From NCBI GenBank assembly GCA_934716785.1, contig CAKUYM010000021.1:1-27128 (forward strand): a DNA stretch of 27,128 nt, in the 5' to 3' direction. The DNA comes from an uncultured Bacteroides sp. (GTDB lineage: Bacteria; Bacteroidota; Bacteroidia; Bacteroidales; Bacteroidaceae). Position numbers and translations under genes: made by a program. This document shows positions 14,773-23,713 of the stretch, in pieces; the stretch's first letter is position 1, and every line of letters begins with the position of its first letter. The notes beneath the pieces are model-generated. The model had not been told where the DNA came from and ran no database searches. It was given only the letters and a program-made list of their open reading frames with translations.

Positions 14773-16152
14773 ATGGTAAATAAATATGAAGCACGACTGG
14801 GCACAGAGCGCATGTTGCCACTTGTTTTCAAGATGGCGCTTCCGGCGGTGGCGGCGCAATTTGTGAATTTGCTTTATAGTATGATTGACCGCATTTATAT
14901 CGGGCATATTCCAGGTATAGGTACGGATGCGTTGGCGGGAGTGGGTGTGACAACCTCTCTGGTCATACTGATTTCTTCTTTTTCGGCAATAGTCGGGGGT
15001 GGCGGTGCACCGTTGGCGGCTATCGCACTCGGACGGGGAGACCGTTCTCGTGCCGGAAAGATACTTGGAAACGGATTTGTGCTGCTGATACTGTTCACCC
15101 TGTTCACTTCTTTTATCGCATATACCTTTATGGAACCGATTCTACTTTTTACGGGAGCTTCGGAACATACATTGAAATATGCCGTCGACTATCTTTCCAT
15201 CTATTTATTGGGAACCGTCTTTGTTGAAATATCCACAGGACTGAATTCCTTTATCAATGCACAAGGACGGCCCACTATCGCCATGTGTTCTGTATTGATA
15301 GGGGCATTGCTGAATATCATCCTCGATCCGGTTTTTATTTTCGGCTTTGGCATGGGAGTGAAAGGCGCTGCCTTGGCTACTGTACTCTCGCAGGCATGTA
15401 GTGCCACATGGGTGCTGACTTTCCTGTTCTCCGGGCGTGCTTCTCTTCCTCTGGAAAAACGCTATATGAGATTGGAGAAGAAGATCATACTTTCCATATT
15501 TGCTTTGGGCGTATCTCCGTTTATCATGGCAAGCACAGAAAGTCTGGTCGGTTTTGTACTGAATGGCAGTCTGAAAGAATTTGGGGACATTTATGTCAGC
15601 GCCTTAGCGATTCTGCAAAGTGCGATGCAATTTGCAAGTGTGCCGTTGGCAGGATTCGCGCAAGGTTTTGTGCCTATTGTGAGCTATAATTACGGACATG
15701 GCGACAAGCAACGTGTCAAAGACTGTTTTCGCGTTGCATTGATAACCATGTTCTCGTTCAACTTGCTGTTGATGCTGTTTATGATTCTATTTCCTTCAAC
15801 GGTAGCATCGGCCTTTACCAATGATGCGAGATTGATAGAGACGGTTCGTTGGACGATGCCTGTGTTCTTGGGTGGCATGACCATTTTCGGATTGCAACGT
15901 GCCTGCCAGAATATGTTTGTGGCATTGGGACAAGCTAAAATCTCCGTATTCATTGCTTTGCTTCGTAAAGTAATCCTGCTGATTCCGTTGGCATTGATAT
16001 TGCCCCATTTTATGGGAGTGACCGGGGTATATGCGGCTGAGGCTATATCCGATGCAACTGCGGCTATTTGTTGTACGCTGTTGTTCTTTTGGCGGTTCCC
16101 AAAAATATTGGGGAAGATTCAGGGAAATTCTCTTAATCGGATAAACTTCTGA
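14773..16152 (+). CDS. MATE family efflux transporter
   Basis: This 459-residue inner-membrane protein has about twelve hydrophobic spans in two similar halves, the MatE fold that exports cationic drugs or metabolites in exchange for Na+ or H+. Recognisable segments are MALPAVAAQFVNLLYSMIDR in span 1, GVGVTTSLVILISSFSAIVGGGGAPLAAIALGRGD, LNSFINAQGRPTIAMCSVLIGALLNIILDPVFIFGFGMGVKGAALAT (both abridged here by position, about residues 150-205) and, in the second half, FAQGFVPIVSYNYGHGD. These fit the MepA-like branch. The start is ATG 14773, not the TTG two codons earlier, because it is well placed after AGAGGTTGGA. Substrate unknown. Confidence 0.9.
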   Translation: MVNKYEARLGTERMLPLVFKMALPAVAAQFVNLLYSMIDRIYIGHIPGIGTDALAGVGVTTSLVILISSFSAIVGGGGAPLAAIALGRGDRSRAGKILGNGFVLLILFTLFTSFIAYTFMEPILLFTGASEHTLKYAVDYLSIYLLGTVFVEISTGLNSFINAQGRPTIAMCSVLIGALLNIILDPVFIFGFGMGVKGAALATVLSQACSATWVLTFLFSGRASLPLEKRYMRLEKKIILSIFALGVSPFIMASTESLVGFVLNGSLKEFGDIYVSALAILQSAMQFASVPLAGFAQGFVPIVSYNYGHGDKQRVKDCFRVALITMFSFNLLLMLFMILFPSTVASAFTNDARLIETVRWTMPVFLGGMTIFGLQRACQNMFVALGQAKISVFIALLRKVILLIPLALILPHFMGVTGVYAAEAISDATAAICCTLLFFWRFPKILGKIQGNSLNRINF

Positions 16153-16185
16153 ATAGATAAACTTCGAATAATCAAAGATTTTGCC

Positions 16186-16193
16186 TATATTTG
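16186..16193 (+). promoter_or_regulatory. Probable promoter of the DUF3857 gene pair
   Basis: TATATTTG at 16186-16193 matches TAnnTTTG and would start a transcript near 16200, about 28 bases before the ATG at 16228. The -33 region (TTCG at 16163) is poor. Confidence 0.5.
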
Positions 16194-16227
16194 TTCTTAT
16201 AACTAAAATGTAAACAAATAAATAAAC

Positions 16228-18183
16228 ATGAGAAAACAACTATCAGTTACATTAGTCTGCTCCCTTCTTGTTTCGGCTACGACATTTGCTCAAAGCTGGA
16301 AGCCTTATGAAAATATAGCGAAGGGAAAGGCTTATGAAAAATCCGATTGCGTGACATTGTTGGACAGCACGCTGGTATCTGTCCAGCCTACCGGACAAGG
16401 CTCTTTTGCCGTGTGTAAAGTTATCAAGGTACAGACTCCGAAAGGAGCGGTGGCTAACCGGATAATTAAATATGACTACGATCCGCTTACCGCTCATGCC
16501 GAATTCAAACATGCAACTATTTATCGTGCAGATGGTAGGGTGGAAGAACTCGATGTGAAGAAAGCCTGTGATTATGCAGCTCCCGCACGGGCGATTTATT
16601 GGGGAGCAAGGCAAATTATGCTCGAAGCAGGTGCCTTGCAGCCCGGAGATATCGTGGATTACGAAATCGCCAAAAAGGGGTTTACTTATGCACTGCTTGG
16701 AGCCGATGAGGAAGACGATTCTCGTTTCATTCCGCCTATGCGTGGACAATTCTATGACATTGTGCCTTTTTGGAGCACCGTTCCCACTGTGCGTAAAGTT
16801 TATAAAGTATCCATCCCGATGGAGAAAGAAATGCAATTTCAGTTTTATCAGGGAGAGTGCACCTCATCCATGCGCTATGAAGACGGTCGCAAGGCATATA
16901 CCTTTGTGATGGAGAACATGATGCCTTTTGCCAAAGAGCCGAATATGGTAGACCTTTTCGATGCTGCTCCCAAACTGATGATGTCTTCTACGCCTCAATG
17001 GAAAGACAAATCGCTGTGGTTCAATAAGGTGAATGAAGATTATGGTAGTTTTGCCTCTTTCCCTGCCGCACAGAAAAAGGTGGATGAACTGATAAAAGGC
17101 AAGAAAACTGAAATGGAAAAGATTGCTGTACTGACTCATTGGGTGGCAGATAACATCCGTTATTCCGGTATCTCGATGGGGAAAGGAGAAGGATATACGC
17201 TTCATAACACGGAAATGAACTATACCGACCGTTGCGGAGTTTGTAAAGACATAGCAGGCACATTGATTTCATTTTTGCGGATGGCCGGTTTTGAAGCCTA
17301 CCCGGCTATGACGATGGCAGGCAGCAGAGTGGAGAGCATTCCTGCCGACCACTTTAACCATTGTGTGGCAGTGGTGAAATTGGCGAATGGCACTTATATG
17401 CCCCTTGACCCCACGTGGGTTCCTTTCTGTCGCGAACTGTGGAGCAGTGCCGAACAGCAGCAGAACTATCTGCCGGGTGTGCCCGAAGGGTCTGATTTGT
17501 GCATCACTCCGGTTTCAGCTCCCGAAAATCATTATATGCGTATCAAAGCCGACAACCGCTTGGATGCAAACGGTACTCTGCGTGGTACTTTCACTCTTAC
17601 CGCCGAGGGACAGAGTGACAGCAATATCCGCCGCATCTTTACTACCGGATTTCAGAGCGAATGGAAAAATACAATGGAAAGACAGCTCTTAGCCATATCT
17701 CCAAAAGCCAAATTGTTGAGTGTAGACTACGGTAAGAATCCTAAAGACTATCAGGCGGCACCTATTAAAATCACCTTCCGTTATGAAATACCTGACTATG
17801 CATTTAAAGGAGAGAAAGAGATGTTTTTCCGTCCATTGGTGATGAATAACCTTTATAATCAGGTACGTTCTTACTTGCGTATCGACACTTCGTTGAAAGA
17901 ACGTAAGTATGGTTTCAAAGATGGCTGTTCGCGTCTGGTCGAACTGGATGAAACGATCCAGCTTCCGGCAGGATACAAACTGGCGAATGCCAACAAGAAT
18001 GAAACAATGCAAGGTACGGGAGCCAATTTTGAAGGCTCATTGGCGCAGCAAGGAAACAAAGTGTTGCTTCACAACAAACTGGCTTTGAAGAAACGTGTCT
18101 ATGAGGCTTCCGACTGGGATAGTTTCCGTAATTCAGTGAATGCTCACAAGGCATATGGTGAATATTTAGTGATTAAAAAGTAG
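16228..18183 (+). CDS. Exported DUF3857 protein with transglutaminase-like domain
   Basis: This 651-residue protein has a signal peptide ending near Ala21-Gln22. Residues about 40-230 form the beta-rich DUF3857 domain. A transglutaminase-like Cys protease fold lies at about 290-400 with all three catalytic positions present: Cys339 in DRCGVCKDIAG, His378 in FNHCVAVVKL and Asp394 in PLDPTW. The C-terminal 250 residues are a beta-sandwich (DUF2569/3858-like by position only). The family is common in Bacteroidetes envelopes; its substrate is unknown. The next gene starts six bases after the stop and encodes a related but degenerate protein, so the two are probably one transcript and may form a pair. 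Confidence 0.88.
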   Translation: MRKQLSVTLVCSLLVSATTFAQSWKPYENIAKGKAYEKSDCVTLLDSTLVSVQPTGQGSFAVCKVIKVQTPKGAVANRIIKYDYDPLTAHAEFKHATIYRADGRVEELDVKKACDYAAPARAIYWGARQIMLEAGALQPGDIVDYEIAKKGFTYALLGADEEDDSRFIPPMRGQFYDIVPFWSTVPTVRKVYKVSIPMEKEMQFQFYQGECTSSMRYEDGRKAYTFVMENMMPFAKEPNMVDLFDAAPKLMMSSTPQWKDKSLWFNKVNEDYGSFASFPAAQKKVDELIKGKKTEMEKIAVLTHWVADNIRYSGISMGKGEGYTLHNTEMNYTDRCGVCKDIAGTLISFLRMAGFEAYPAMTMAGSRVESIPADHFNHCVAVVKLANGTYMPLDPTWVPFCRELWSSAEQQQNYLPGVPEGSDLCITPVSAPENHYMRIKADNRLDANGTLRGTFTLTAEGQSDSNIRRIFTTGFQSEWKNTMERQLLAISPKAKLLSVDYGKNPKDYQAAPIKITFRYEIPDYAFKGEKEMFFRPLVMNNLYNQVRSYLRIDTSLKERKYGFKDGCSRLVELDETIQLPAGYKLANANKNETMQGTGANFEGSLAQQGNKVLLHNKLALKKRVYEASDWDSFRNSVNAHKAYGEYLVIKK

Positions 18184-18189
18184 AGCAGA

Positions 18190-19755
18190 ATGAAAAATAT
18201 ACATTATTATATAACTACACTGGTAGTACTGCTGCTTATAGTAGCTCCGGTGAAAGCGGCATCCGAAGCCGAATTCGGGAAATTGCACAAAACTTACATC
18301 TTGCATACTGATGGTAGCCAGGAGATGCGTGTACAAAAGGAACTGACACTATTTACCCATGCAGCAATGAATCGTCTGTATGGTGAAAGTTTTATTATTT
18401 ATAATCCGGAGTTTCAGGAATTGAAGATTCACGAATCTTACACCCGTCAGAAAGACGGCAATATTGTAAAGACACCCGAAAATGCGTTTGTGGAAGTACT
18501 TCCCTCTGCGGCAGCCGATGCTCCGGCATATAATGGTTTGAAAGAAATGGTCGTAGTCCATACCGGATTGGAGTTGGGAGCTACTATTTATCTGGATTAC
18601 TCTGTTATTACCCGCCCGGGCTATCTACCCGAACTGGACGTGTGCGAGCAGGTGGAAGAACTTTCTCCAATCAAAGAATATGTACTTTCATTGTCAGTGC
18701 CCGAAAGTAAACCTTTGCATTATGAATTATTGAATGGAAAGACTGCTCCGGCAGTGAAAACTGAGGGTGGTGTAAAAATAGTGATCTGGACATTGAAGAA
18801 TGTGCAACCACGTCCTTATATGCTTGACGTTTCTTTGGCGGCAGGCAATGTGCAGGCTATTTTGGCTTCTACTTACGCTTCAAAAGCCGATGCCTTGAAA
18901 GTGATTAAACAACAACTCGAGAGTAACGGAAAGGAAGTTTCAGAATTGGCAAAGAAACTGACTGCCAACGCACAAAGTCCGGAGCAAAAAACAAAACAAC
19001 TCACTGCTTACGTACAAGGATTAGGAAACTGCCGTTTGTCATTGTCGCAAACCGGATACCGTTTGCGTCCGGCTGCCGAAGTGATTCGCTCGGCTTATGG
19101 GACGGAAGCGGAGAAAGCGGCTTTGTTGGCTGCCTTGCAGCAAGCAAGCGGTATTCAAACTGAAATAAAAGCTGTTTTTCCTAAAACAGTGAATAAGGAT
19201 GCAGCAGGACTTGCTACTGTCAGCAAACTGTTTGTTACTGATAATGCAGTTGCTGATATACAGGATTTTGTTTCTGTTGTCAATATGGATGCCCAGCCGG
19301 TAGTCTTAGAAACGGTTTCCCATGTGATTTCGCAAACCGACACATTGCGGGTGACTGCAAAAACCGGAAAAGCTTTGGAAGCAGGTTATCGGAGATTCGA
19401 ACTGCCCCAGGCGCGGAGCGGCTGGGCTGCTTATGAAGGACGTTCAACAACTATGAATACAACTCGTCCGGTTAATCTGCTATTGCGATATTTACCCGAT
19501 GAAACTTATACTTGTATTGTGAAAGTTACCGATGGGATGAAACCGATAGTGTTACCGACTGATAAAAAGATTGAGAATTCTGTCGGTAGCATGGAAGTTA
19601 CAGTGAAAAGAACAGCAGATGAAATAGAGATTGTCCGTACCTTGAAACTGAAAAAGCAATTGATAACTCCGGCAGAATATCCGGCATATTATCGTTTGAT
19701 GTCGGAATGGATGGATGCTGATAAAAGTACTTTGCTCTTTCAAGTTGCAAAGTAG
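18190..19755 (+). CDS. Exported DUF3857 protein with degenerate transglutaminase site
   Basis: This 521-residue protein has a signal peptide ending near Ala23-Ala24. Residues 30-215 look like DUF3857 (KELTLFTHAAMNRLYGES, HTGLELGATIYLDYSVITRPG). Where active relatives have a GDCKDKA nucleophile segment, this one reads YGTEAEKAALLAALQQASGI (303-322), with Glu306 in the Cys place, and there is no downstream LDPT motif. The transglutaminase lobe therefore appears catalytically dead. The C-terminal part is beta-rich and ends at MSEWMDADKSTLLFQVAK. The gene lies six bases behind the intact paralogue, suggesting a structural or regulatory partner. Confidence 0.82.
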   Translation: MKNIHYYITTLVVLLLIVAPVKAASEAEFGKLHKTYILHTDGSQEMRVQKELTLFTHAAMNRLYGESFIIYNPEFQELKIHESYTRQKDGNIVKTPENAFVEVLPSAAADAPAYNGLKEMVVVHTGLELGATIYLDYSVITRPGYLPELDVCEQVEELSPIKEYVLSLSVPESKPLHYELLNGKTAPAVKTEGGVKIVIWTLKNVQPRPYMLDVSLAAGNVQAILASTYASKADALKVIKQQLESNGKEVSELAKKLTANAQSPEQKTKQLTAYVQGLGNCRLSLSQTGYRLRPAAEVIRSAYGTEAEKAALLAALQQASGIQTEIKAVFPKTVNKDAAGLATVSKLFVTDNAVADIQDFVSVVNMDAQPVVLETVSHVISQTDTLRVTAKTGKALEAGYRRFELPQARSGWAAYEGRSTTMNTTRPVNLLLRYLPDETYTCIVKVTDGMKPIVLPTDKKIENSVGSMEVTVKRTADEIEIVRTLKLKKQLITPAEYPAYYRLMSEWMDADKSTLLFQVAK

Positions 19756-19895
19756 TATTATGGAGTGAAATAAAAATGGATGATAAACAGGAATAAATAG
19801 GAAGCGAAAATATGGTGTTGTAGAGTTTGGCTGAAAAAGGCTTGTTGAGAATGTGGCCGCTTATAGATATGCAATAGAGAAAATGTCGAAAAAAA

Positions 19896-19935
19896 ATGAG
19901 GGCGGAGACTATGAAGAAATAGTCTCCGCCCTCAT
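19896..19935 (-). terminator. Terminator of the regulator operon
   Basis: A perfect 15-base-pair GC-rich stem (19896-19910 with 19921-19935, loop 10 bases) is followed on the minus strand by a T-run (complement of the A-run at 19889-19896). It ends the minus-strand operon whose last stop is at 19962 and may also serve the plus-strand DUF3857 pair, which lacks its own hairpin. Confidence 0.85.
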
Positions 19936-19961
19936 TGTCGAAGGAAGTATTAAGGAAATTT

Positions 19962-20432
19962 TTACAACAATGGCATTTCTACTCTTGTCACTTGTTCCTC
20001 TTCAGGTATATCGGGACCGGTATAGTAATATTCGATAGATGTTCCCGAAGCCTTGTAACCATTGGTCTTTATCCATTCCATCATTTCATTGTACAGGGAA
20101 GCCAACTCGGCATAAGTTCCTCTATTCAGACAGGAAATTATTTTTCTTTCCGGTATTATTATAGATTGTATCCCCTCTTTGCCCTGTAATTCTTTGGTTG
20201 ATTTAAGACCGATAATCATTCTGATATTCTGTTCAGTTAAACTTTCAAAGTCAGGATATTCAACGTAGGGGATATCTGTTGTGACTTCTCCCTGTTCTTT
20301 AAATAAAGAGTCTATCTTTATGAAATTTTCTCCGATAGCTTTCGACATTCCCTTCATATCTGTCCGTACTTCAACTGTCAAAGCGAATTGTTCCGGTTGT
20401 TTCAATAGCATGATTTCTGAAATCTTTCCCAT
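19962..20432 (-). CDS. Stand-alone GyrI-like (effector-binding) domain protein
   Basis: This 156-residue cytoplasmic protein has the GyrI/AraC effector-binding pattern: an N-terminal strand LTVEVRTDM, a central IRMIIGLKS strand, KIISCLNRGTYAELASLYNEMMEWIKTNGY and a closing TSIEYYYTGPDIPEEEQVTRVEMPL. The last part closely follows the usual E-x-Y x(5-10) T-x-(I/V)-x-(I/V)-P-(V/L) ending. Such domains bind small amphipathic compounds. It is the last gene of a three-gene operon, 30 bases behind an AraC regulator that carries its own GyrI-like domain, so it may compete for or modify the same ligand. Confidence 0.8.
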   Translation of the reverse strand: MGKISEIMLLKQPEQFALTVEVRTDMKGMSKAIGENFIKIDSLFKEQGEVTTDIPYVEYPDFESLTEQNIRMIIGLKSTKELQGKEGIQSIIIPERKIISCLNRGTYAELASLYNEMMEWIKTNGYKASGTSIEYYYTGPDIPEEEQVTRVEMPLL

Positions 20433-20462
20433 AATAGATTGTTTTTGAGTGTTGATAACTTA

Positions 20463-21596
20463 TTATTTCTTTACGACCGGAATATAAATGTCAGTAATTA
20501 ATTCCGTTTTGAGAGTGGAATCAGGATGATTCATATACATCTCAAAGCTAAAGGGACTTTGAGGACGATACTTGCTTTTCGGAAACCATTCTTCGTAAAT
20601 TCTCCGGTAGAATTTGTGCAATAGAGAATAATCTCCGGTATGCCTGAATATTGCATAGCGACCACCGGGGATTTCCATGATTCCCGGTTGAGAGTCATGT
20701 GTCATGTTATTATCTGTCGTTACTCCGAGATAGAAGCGGCATTTATCCATAGGAGTAATGGATGGGTCGTCCATACTGACACTGACAAATTTATAATTCG
20801 ATTTCCTTTCATTATACTGCCTGGCATAATTTATCAGCCTGTTCCATATTAATTTATATCGGAGCTCATCCTTATATTTTTCACCGACTTCAATATAGAA
20901 TATTTTCATAGGCTGAATCGACCAAATTTCAGGGACAATAACCGTATGCTGTTCGTCATGCATCGGCTTGTATTCTTCCCTATATTGAGAAGTCGTTATT
21001 TTGAAATGCTTTTTGAAAGCTTTGGCAAGACTAAACTTTGTCTGATAGTTTGTCTGCTCTAAAATTTGGTTGATTGTAAAGTCAGTAGATACTAATAAAT
21101 GTGCTATATGTTCAAGTCGTAACCGTTGTATATAGCTTCCTATATTTTCTCCGCTGACGGTCTGAAAAACCTTTCTGAAGTGATATTTGGAAAGTCCGCT
21201 CATGTCACTTAGCATATCTGTATCCAAAGAATCGAATAAGTGATTATTGATATGAACGATAATATCCTGAATCTTCTGATGGTGAATGTTACTGGTTTCC
21301 AACTTCTGTTTCCATCGTTTCAGTTTAGGTAAACGTCCGTTAAGTATAATCCTCAACTCTTCCGGTGAATATGTGGTATTTGCATATTCATTGTACTTGT
21401 CGGTGTATTTTATCCAAATATTAATCATCTCCGACATCGGAATATCGACGATATATTTTCCGTCTTTCAGGCAATAATAGCAATATTCGTCACTTCGCGA
21501 ACCATCAGAGTTGGTACCCAGATATTTCTCCACATCAAATCGTAAAGGCATCCCGCAACTTTGACAATACTTCTTGCTTATTTCTGATTCAATCAT
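20463..21596 (-). CDS. AraC-type regulator with N-terminal zinc ribbon and C-terminal GyrI-like domain
   Basis: This 377-residue protein has three parts. First is a putative zinc ribbon with CQSCGMPL (Cys11, Cys14) and CYYC (Cys39, Cys42), followed by a helical stretch IPMSEMINIWIKYTDKY. An AraC HTH pair follows, at about 105-205 (LDTDMLSDMSGLSKYHFRKV, GENIGSYIQRLRLEHIAHLL, FTINQILEQTNYQTKFSLAK). Last is a GyrI-like ligand domain (about 218-377) ending TELITDIYIPV. Zinc ribbon, HTH and effector domain in one chain are a known architecture in Firmicutes and Bacteroidetes. Its ATG abuts the DUF3788 stop without a gap, so both are co-translated. Confidence 0.88.
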   Translation of the reverse strand: MIESEISKKYCQSCGMPLRFDVEKYLGTNSDGSRSDEYCYYCLKDGKYIVDIPMSEMINIWIKYTDKYNEYANTTYSPEELRIILNGRLPKLKRWKQKLETSNIHHQKIQDIIVHINNHLFDSLDTDMLSDMSGLSKYHFRKVFQTVSGENIGSYIQRLRLEHIAHLLVSTDFTINQILEQTNYQTKFSLAKAFKKHFKITTSQYREEYKPMHDEQHTVIVPEIWSIQPMKIFYIEVGEKYKDELRYKLIWNRLINYARQYNERKSNYKFVSVSMDDPSITPMDKCRFYLGVTTDNNMTHDSQPGIMEIPGGRYAIFRHTGDYSLLHKFYRRIYEEWFPKSKYRPQSPFSFEMYMNHPDSTLKTELITDIYIPVVKK

Positions 21597-22013
21597 TTAT
21601 CGGTTCGGTTTTCGTTTGATAGACAGAAGTCGCTCCATATCACTGAATAAACTGGCATCTTTTAGTTCGAACATAATCCATTTCCCATCATGAAAAGTGG
21701 TCGCTTCATCATATGTCTTCAGTGTTTCATTGGAAAAGGCTTCTCGCTGTAATTCAAATTTGGCACGTTCATCTTTGCCTAAAATGACCATGAAACCAAG
21801 AGTCTGCTCTCTGACATATAGAGTGCAAAGCGTTTTTCCTCCTTTGCGATATTTATATTCGTACTTCCAGGCTTTTCCGCCATGATTCCACAATTGTTCC
21901 ATATTGTACTTCTGTTCAATAAGTTGACAAAGTGAAGACCATACATTATAAAGTTCTTTACCTATCAGGTTTTCCAGCATTTCGGGAGTGGGAATCTGCA
22001 AAGTCTCTTTCAT
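21597..22013 (-). CDS. DUF3788 family protein
   Basis: This 138-residue cytoplasmic protein has the typical DUF3788 pattern: PTPEMLENLIGKELYNVWSS at the start, WNHGGKAWKYEYKYRKGGKTL, then LYVREQTLGFMVILGKDERAKFE and a C-terminal DGKWIMFELKD. The family is small, its function is unknown, and it often sits beside AraC/GyrI-type regulators. It is first in the three-gene operon, immediately before the zinc-ribbon AraC regulator. It may bind the same small molecule through its alpha/beta fold; that is inference. Confidence 0.82.
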   Translation of the reverse strand: MKETLQIPTPEMLENLIGKELYNVWSSLCQLIEQKYNMEQLWNHGGKAWKYEYKYRKGGKTLCTLYVREQTLGFMVILGKDERAKFELQREAFSNETLKTYDEATTFHDGKWIMFELKDASLFSDMERLLSIKRKPNR

Positions 22014-22046
22014 GGCATCTATATTTAATTTTAATTATCAATATTA

Positions 22047-22054
22047 CAAAGATA
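22047..22054 (-). promoter_or_regulatory. Probable promoter of the DUF3788/AraC/GyrI operon
   Basis: TATCTTTG on the minus strand (22054-22047) matches TAnnTTTG and lies 33 bases before the ATG of the DUF3788 gene. The -33 region is weak. Confidence 0.5.
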
Positions 22055-22325
22055 GACTGATTTTTCGATAGATGGTTGTCCAATATAGCTGTCTTTCGTG
22101 TAATTTCGTTTATCAGATTGTTGCATAATGCTGAATGGATAAACTGCCATCATACTCTTTATATTTTGCGCCTTTGTATATCTTGACTAGCTTGTTGCCA
22201 TATTCAATAATCATGTATTTGATAAATGGCGCATGCCGAATTTGTCTATAGATGCATCATTAAAAATAAAAAAGTATGCATATGTTTGCTTGATGCAGTA
22301 ATAATTAATTTTCCAGTGCTATTGA
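22055..22325. other. Intergenic region with one short minus-strand frame
   Basis: This holds the upstream part of the regulator-operon promoter and the 3' flank of the fucosidase gene. A minus-strand frame at 22113-22214 (ATG to TGA, 33 codons) contains KLVKIYKGAKYKEYDGS and stays open 14 codons further upstream without another ATG. It looks protein-like and may be a remnant, but no family is recognised. No strong terminator is visible behind the fucosidase gene; only a 7-base stem with a 31-base loop (22253-22297). Confidence 0.35.
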
Positions 22326-23711
22326 TTACTCCAATATAAGTTCTATAACCGGTAACTCGACATTTGGGCGTTCTACAGGTAAAGTGATGATAACATCGTC
22401 AGCTCCTGTGTTTTCGGTCATATGGCTTCCTTTTTTGGTTTCAGTTCGAAATTTTAGTTCTGAATTGTCATTCAATAATTGAGCATATTTGATTTTTCCT
22501 TTATATTGTTTTAGATATAAGGATTTGAATGGCCATTCTAACACGTGTATATACAGTCGGTTAGTATTGGGGTTATATGTGAGAATACAATTGTTGGGAC
22601 AAGCATATTCAGTTGGTGCGGCGGTACATCCATAAATGGCGCTACTATGAAAACGCATCCAATGTGCCAGGCCGTTTAAACGTTCTATAGCACGTTCGTC
22701 AAAAACACCTCTTGCTGTTGGGCCAACGTTTAGTAATAGATTTCCACCCTTACTGACAGTTTCGGCTAACATAACAATTAGTTGATGTACACTTTTCCAA
22801 CTGTATTCATCACGATGGTAACCCCATGACCCAGAGAATGTTTGACAGGTTTCCCAAGGAACTCGTTGGTTGTTTACTGTGGGCCACTGTTGTGGCATGA
22901 ATTGTTCTGGAGTGATGTAATCCCAGCCTTGGTTATTCTCTGTTAGTCCGAGACGGTTGTTTATAATAATCTGTGGTTGCAATTTTCGTGCTAATTTAAC
23001 AATGCCTTCTGCATCCCAGTCTTTACTATTCTTTCCATTTTCTCCTTCAGCATAAGTATAATCCATGAAAAGTTCATCAATTTGTCCAAATTCAGTGAGC
23101 AATTCGGTTAATTGTTTTTTCATATATTCCCTGTATTTTGCCATATTACGGTTCTTGTTTAATTCTTTCAAGAGTTCGGGTTTTTGTGGCATTTGGGGGT
23201 GGTTACGGTCAATGGTGAAATCGGGATGATGCCAATCCAATAACGAATAATAAAATCCTATACGTATGCCTTCGTTACGAAAAGCATTAACTAACGGCTT
23301 TAGGATATCCTTTTTATAAGGTGTATTGGTTATTTTATAGTCCGTATATTTACTGTCCCACATGCAAAAACCATCATGATGCTTAGTCGTGAAAACCATA
23401 TATTTAACTCCGGCTGCTTTTGCCATATACGCCCATTCTTCCGGATTATACAAATCGGGATTAAATAAGTTTTTGTAACGGTTGTAATGTTCATCGGACA
23501 TTTTTTCTCTGCTTTTTACCCATTCGTGGCGAGCAGGCATAGCGTAAAGTCCCCAGTGGATAAACAGACCAAACCTGTCATGTGTCCACCAAGACATACG
23601 TTCCGATTGGCTTAATGAGGAATTATATTGATTTTGAACAATATGTGTCGCATTCGCCTGTTGACAAGCGAAAGACAGGAGAAAGAGGGTATATATAATA
23701 GTTCTTTTCAT
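22326..23711 (-). CDS. Alpha-L-fucosidase, GH29
   Basis: This 461-residue secreted enzyme removes terminal alpha-L-fucose from glycans with retention of configuration. The signal sequence MKRTIIYTLFLLSFACQQ has a weak lipobox (Cys16) and could be cleaved by either peptidase. The GH29 barrel is clear: FGLFIHWGLYAMPARHEW (47-64), KYMVFTTKHHDGFCMWDS (103-120) and GFYYSLLDWHHPDF (152-165). The nucleophile Asp217 is in IDELFMDYTY, and GGNLLLNVGPTARG closes the catalytic domain. A short C-terminal beta domain follows. It is the last gene of a four-gene glycan locus, two bases after the SGNH hydrolase. Confidence 0.93.
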   Translation of the reverse strand: MKRTIIYTLFLLSFACQQANATHIVQNQYNSSLSQSERMSWWTHDRFGLFIHWGLYAMPARHEWVKSREKMSDEHYNRYKNLFNPDLYNPEEWAYMAKAAGVKYMVFTTKHHDGFCMWDSKYTDYKITNTPYKKDILKPLVNAFRNEGIRIGFYYSLLDWHHPDFTIDRNHPQMPQKPELLKELNKNRNMAKYREYMKKQLTELLTEFGQIDELFMDYTYAEGENGKNSKDWDAEGIVKLARKLQPQIIINNRLGLTENNQGWDYITPEQFMPQQWPTVNNQRVPWETCQTFSGSWGYHRDEYSWKSVHQLIVMLAETVSKGGNLLLNVGPTARGVFDERAIERLNGLAHWMRFHSSAIYGCTAAPTEYACPNNCILTYNPNTNRLYIHVLEWPFKSLYLKQYKGKIKYAQLLNDNSELKFRTETKKGSHMTENTGADDVIITLPVERPNVELPVIELILE

Positions 23712-23713
23712 AC

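Noticed and set aside
22253..22297. Terminator behind the fucosidase gene
   Set aside because: Only seven pairs with a 31-base loop and no GC-rich stem or T-run in the right place.
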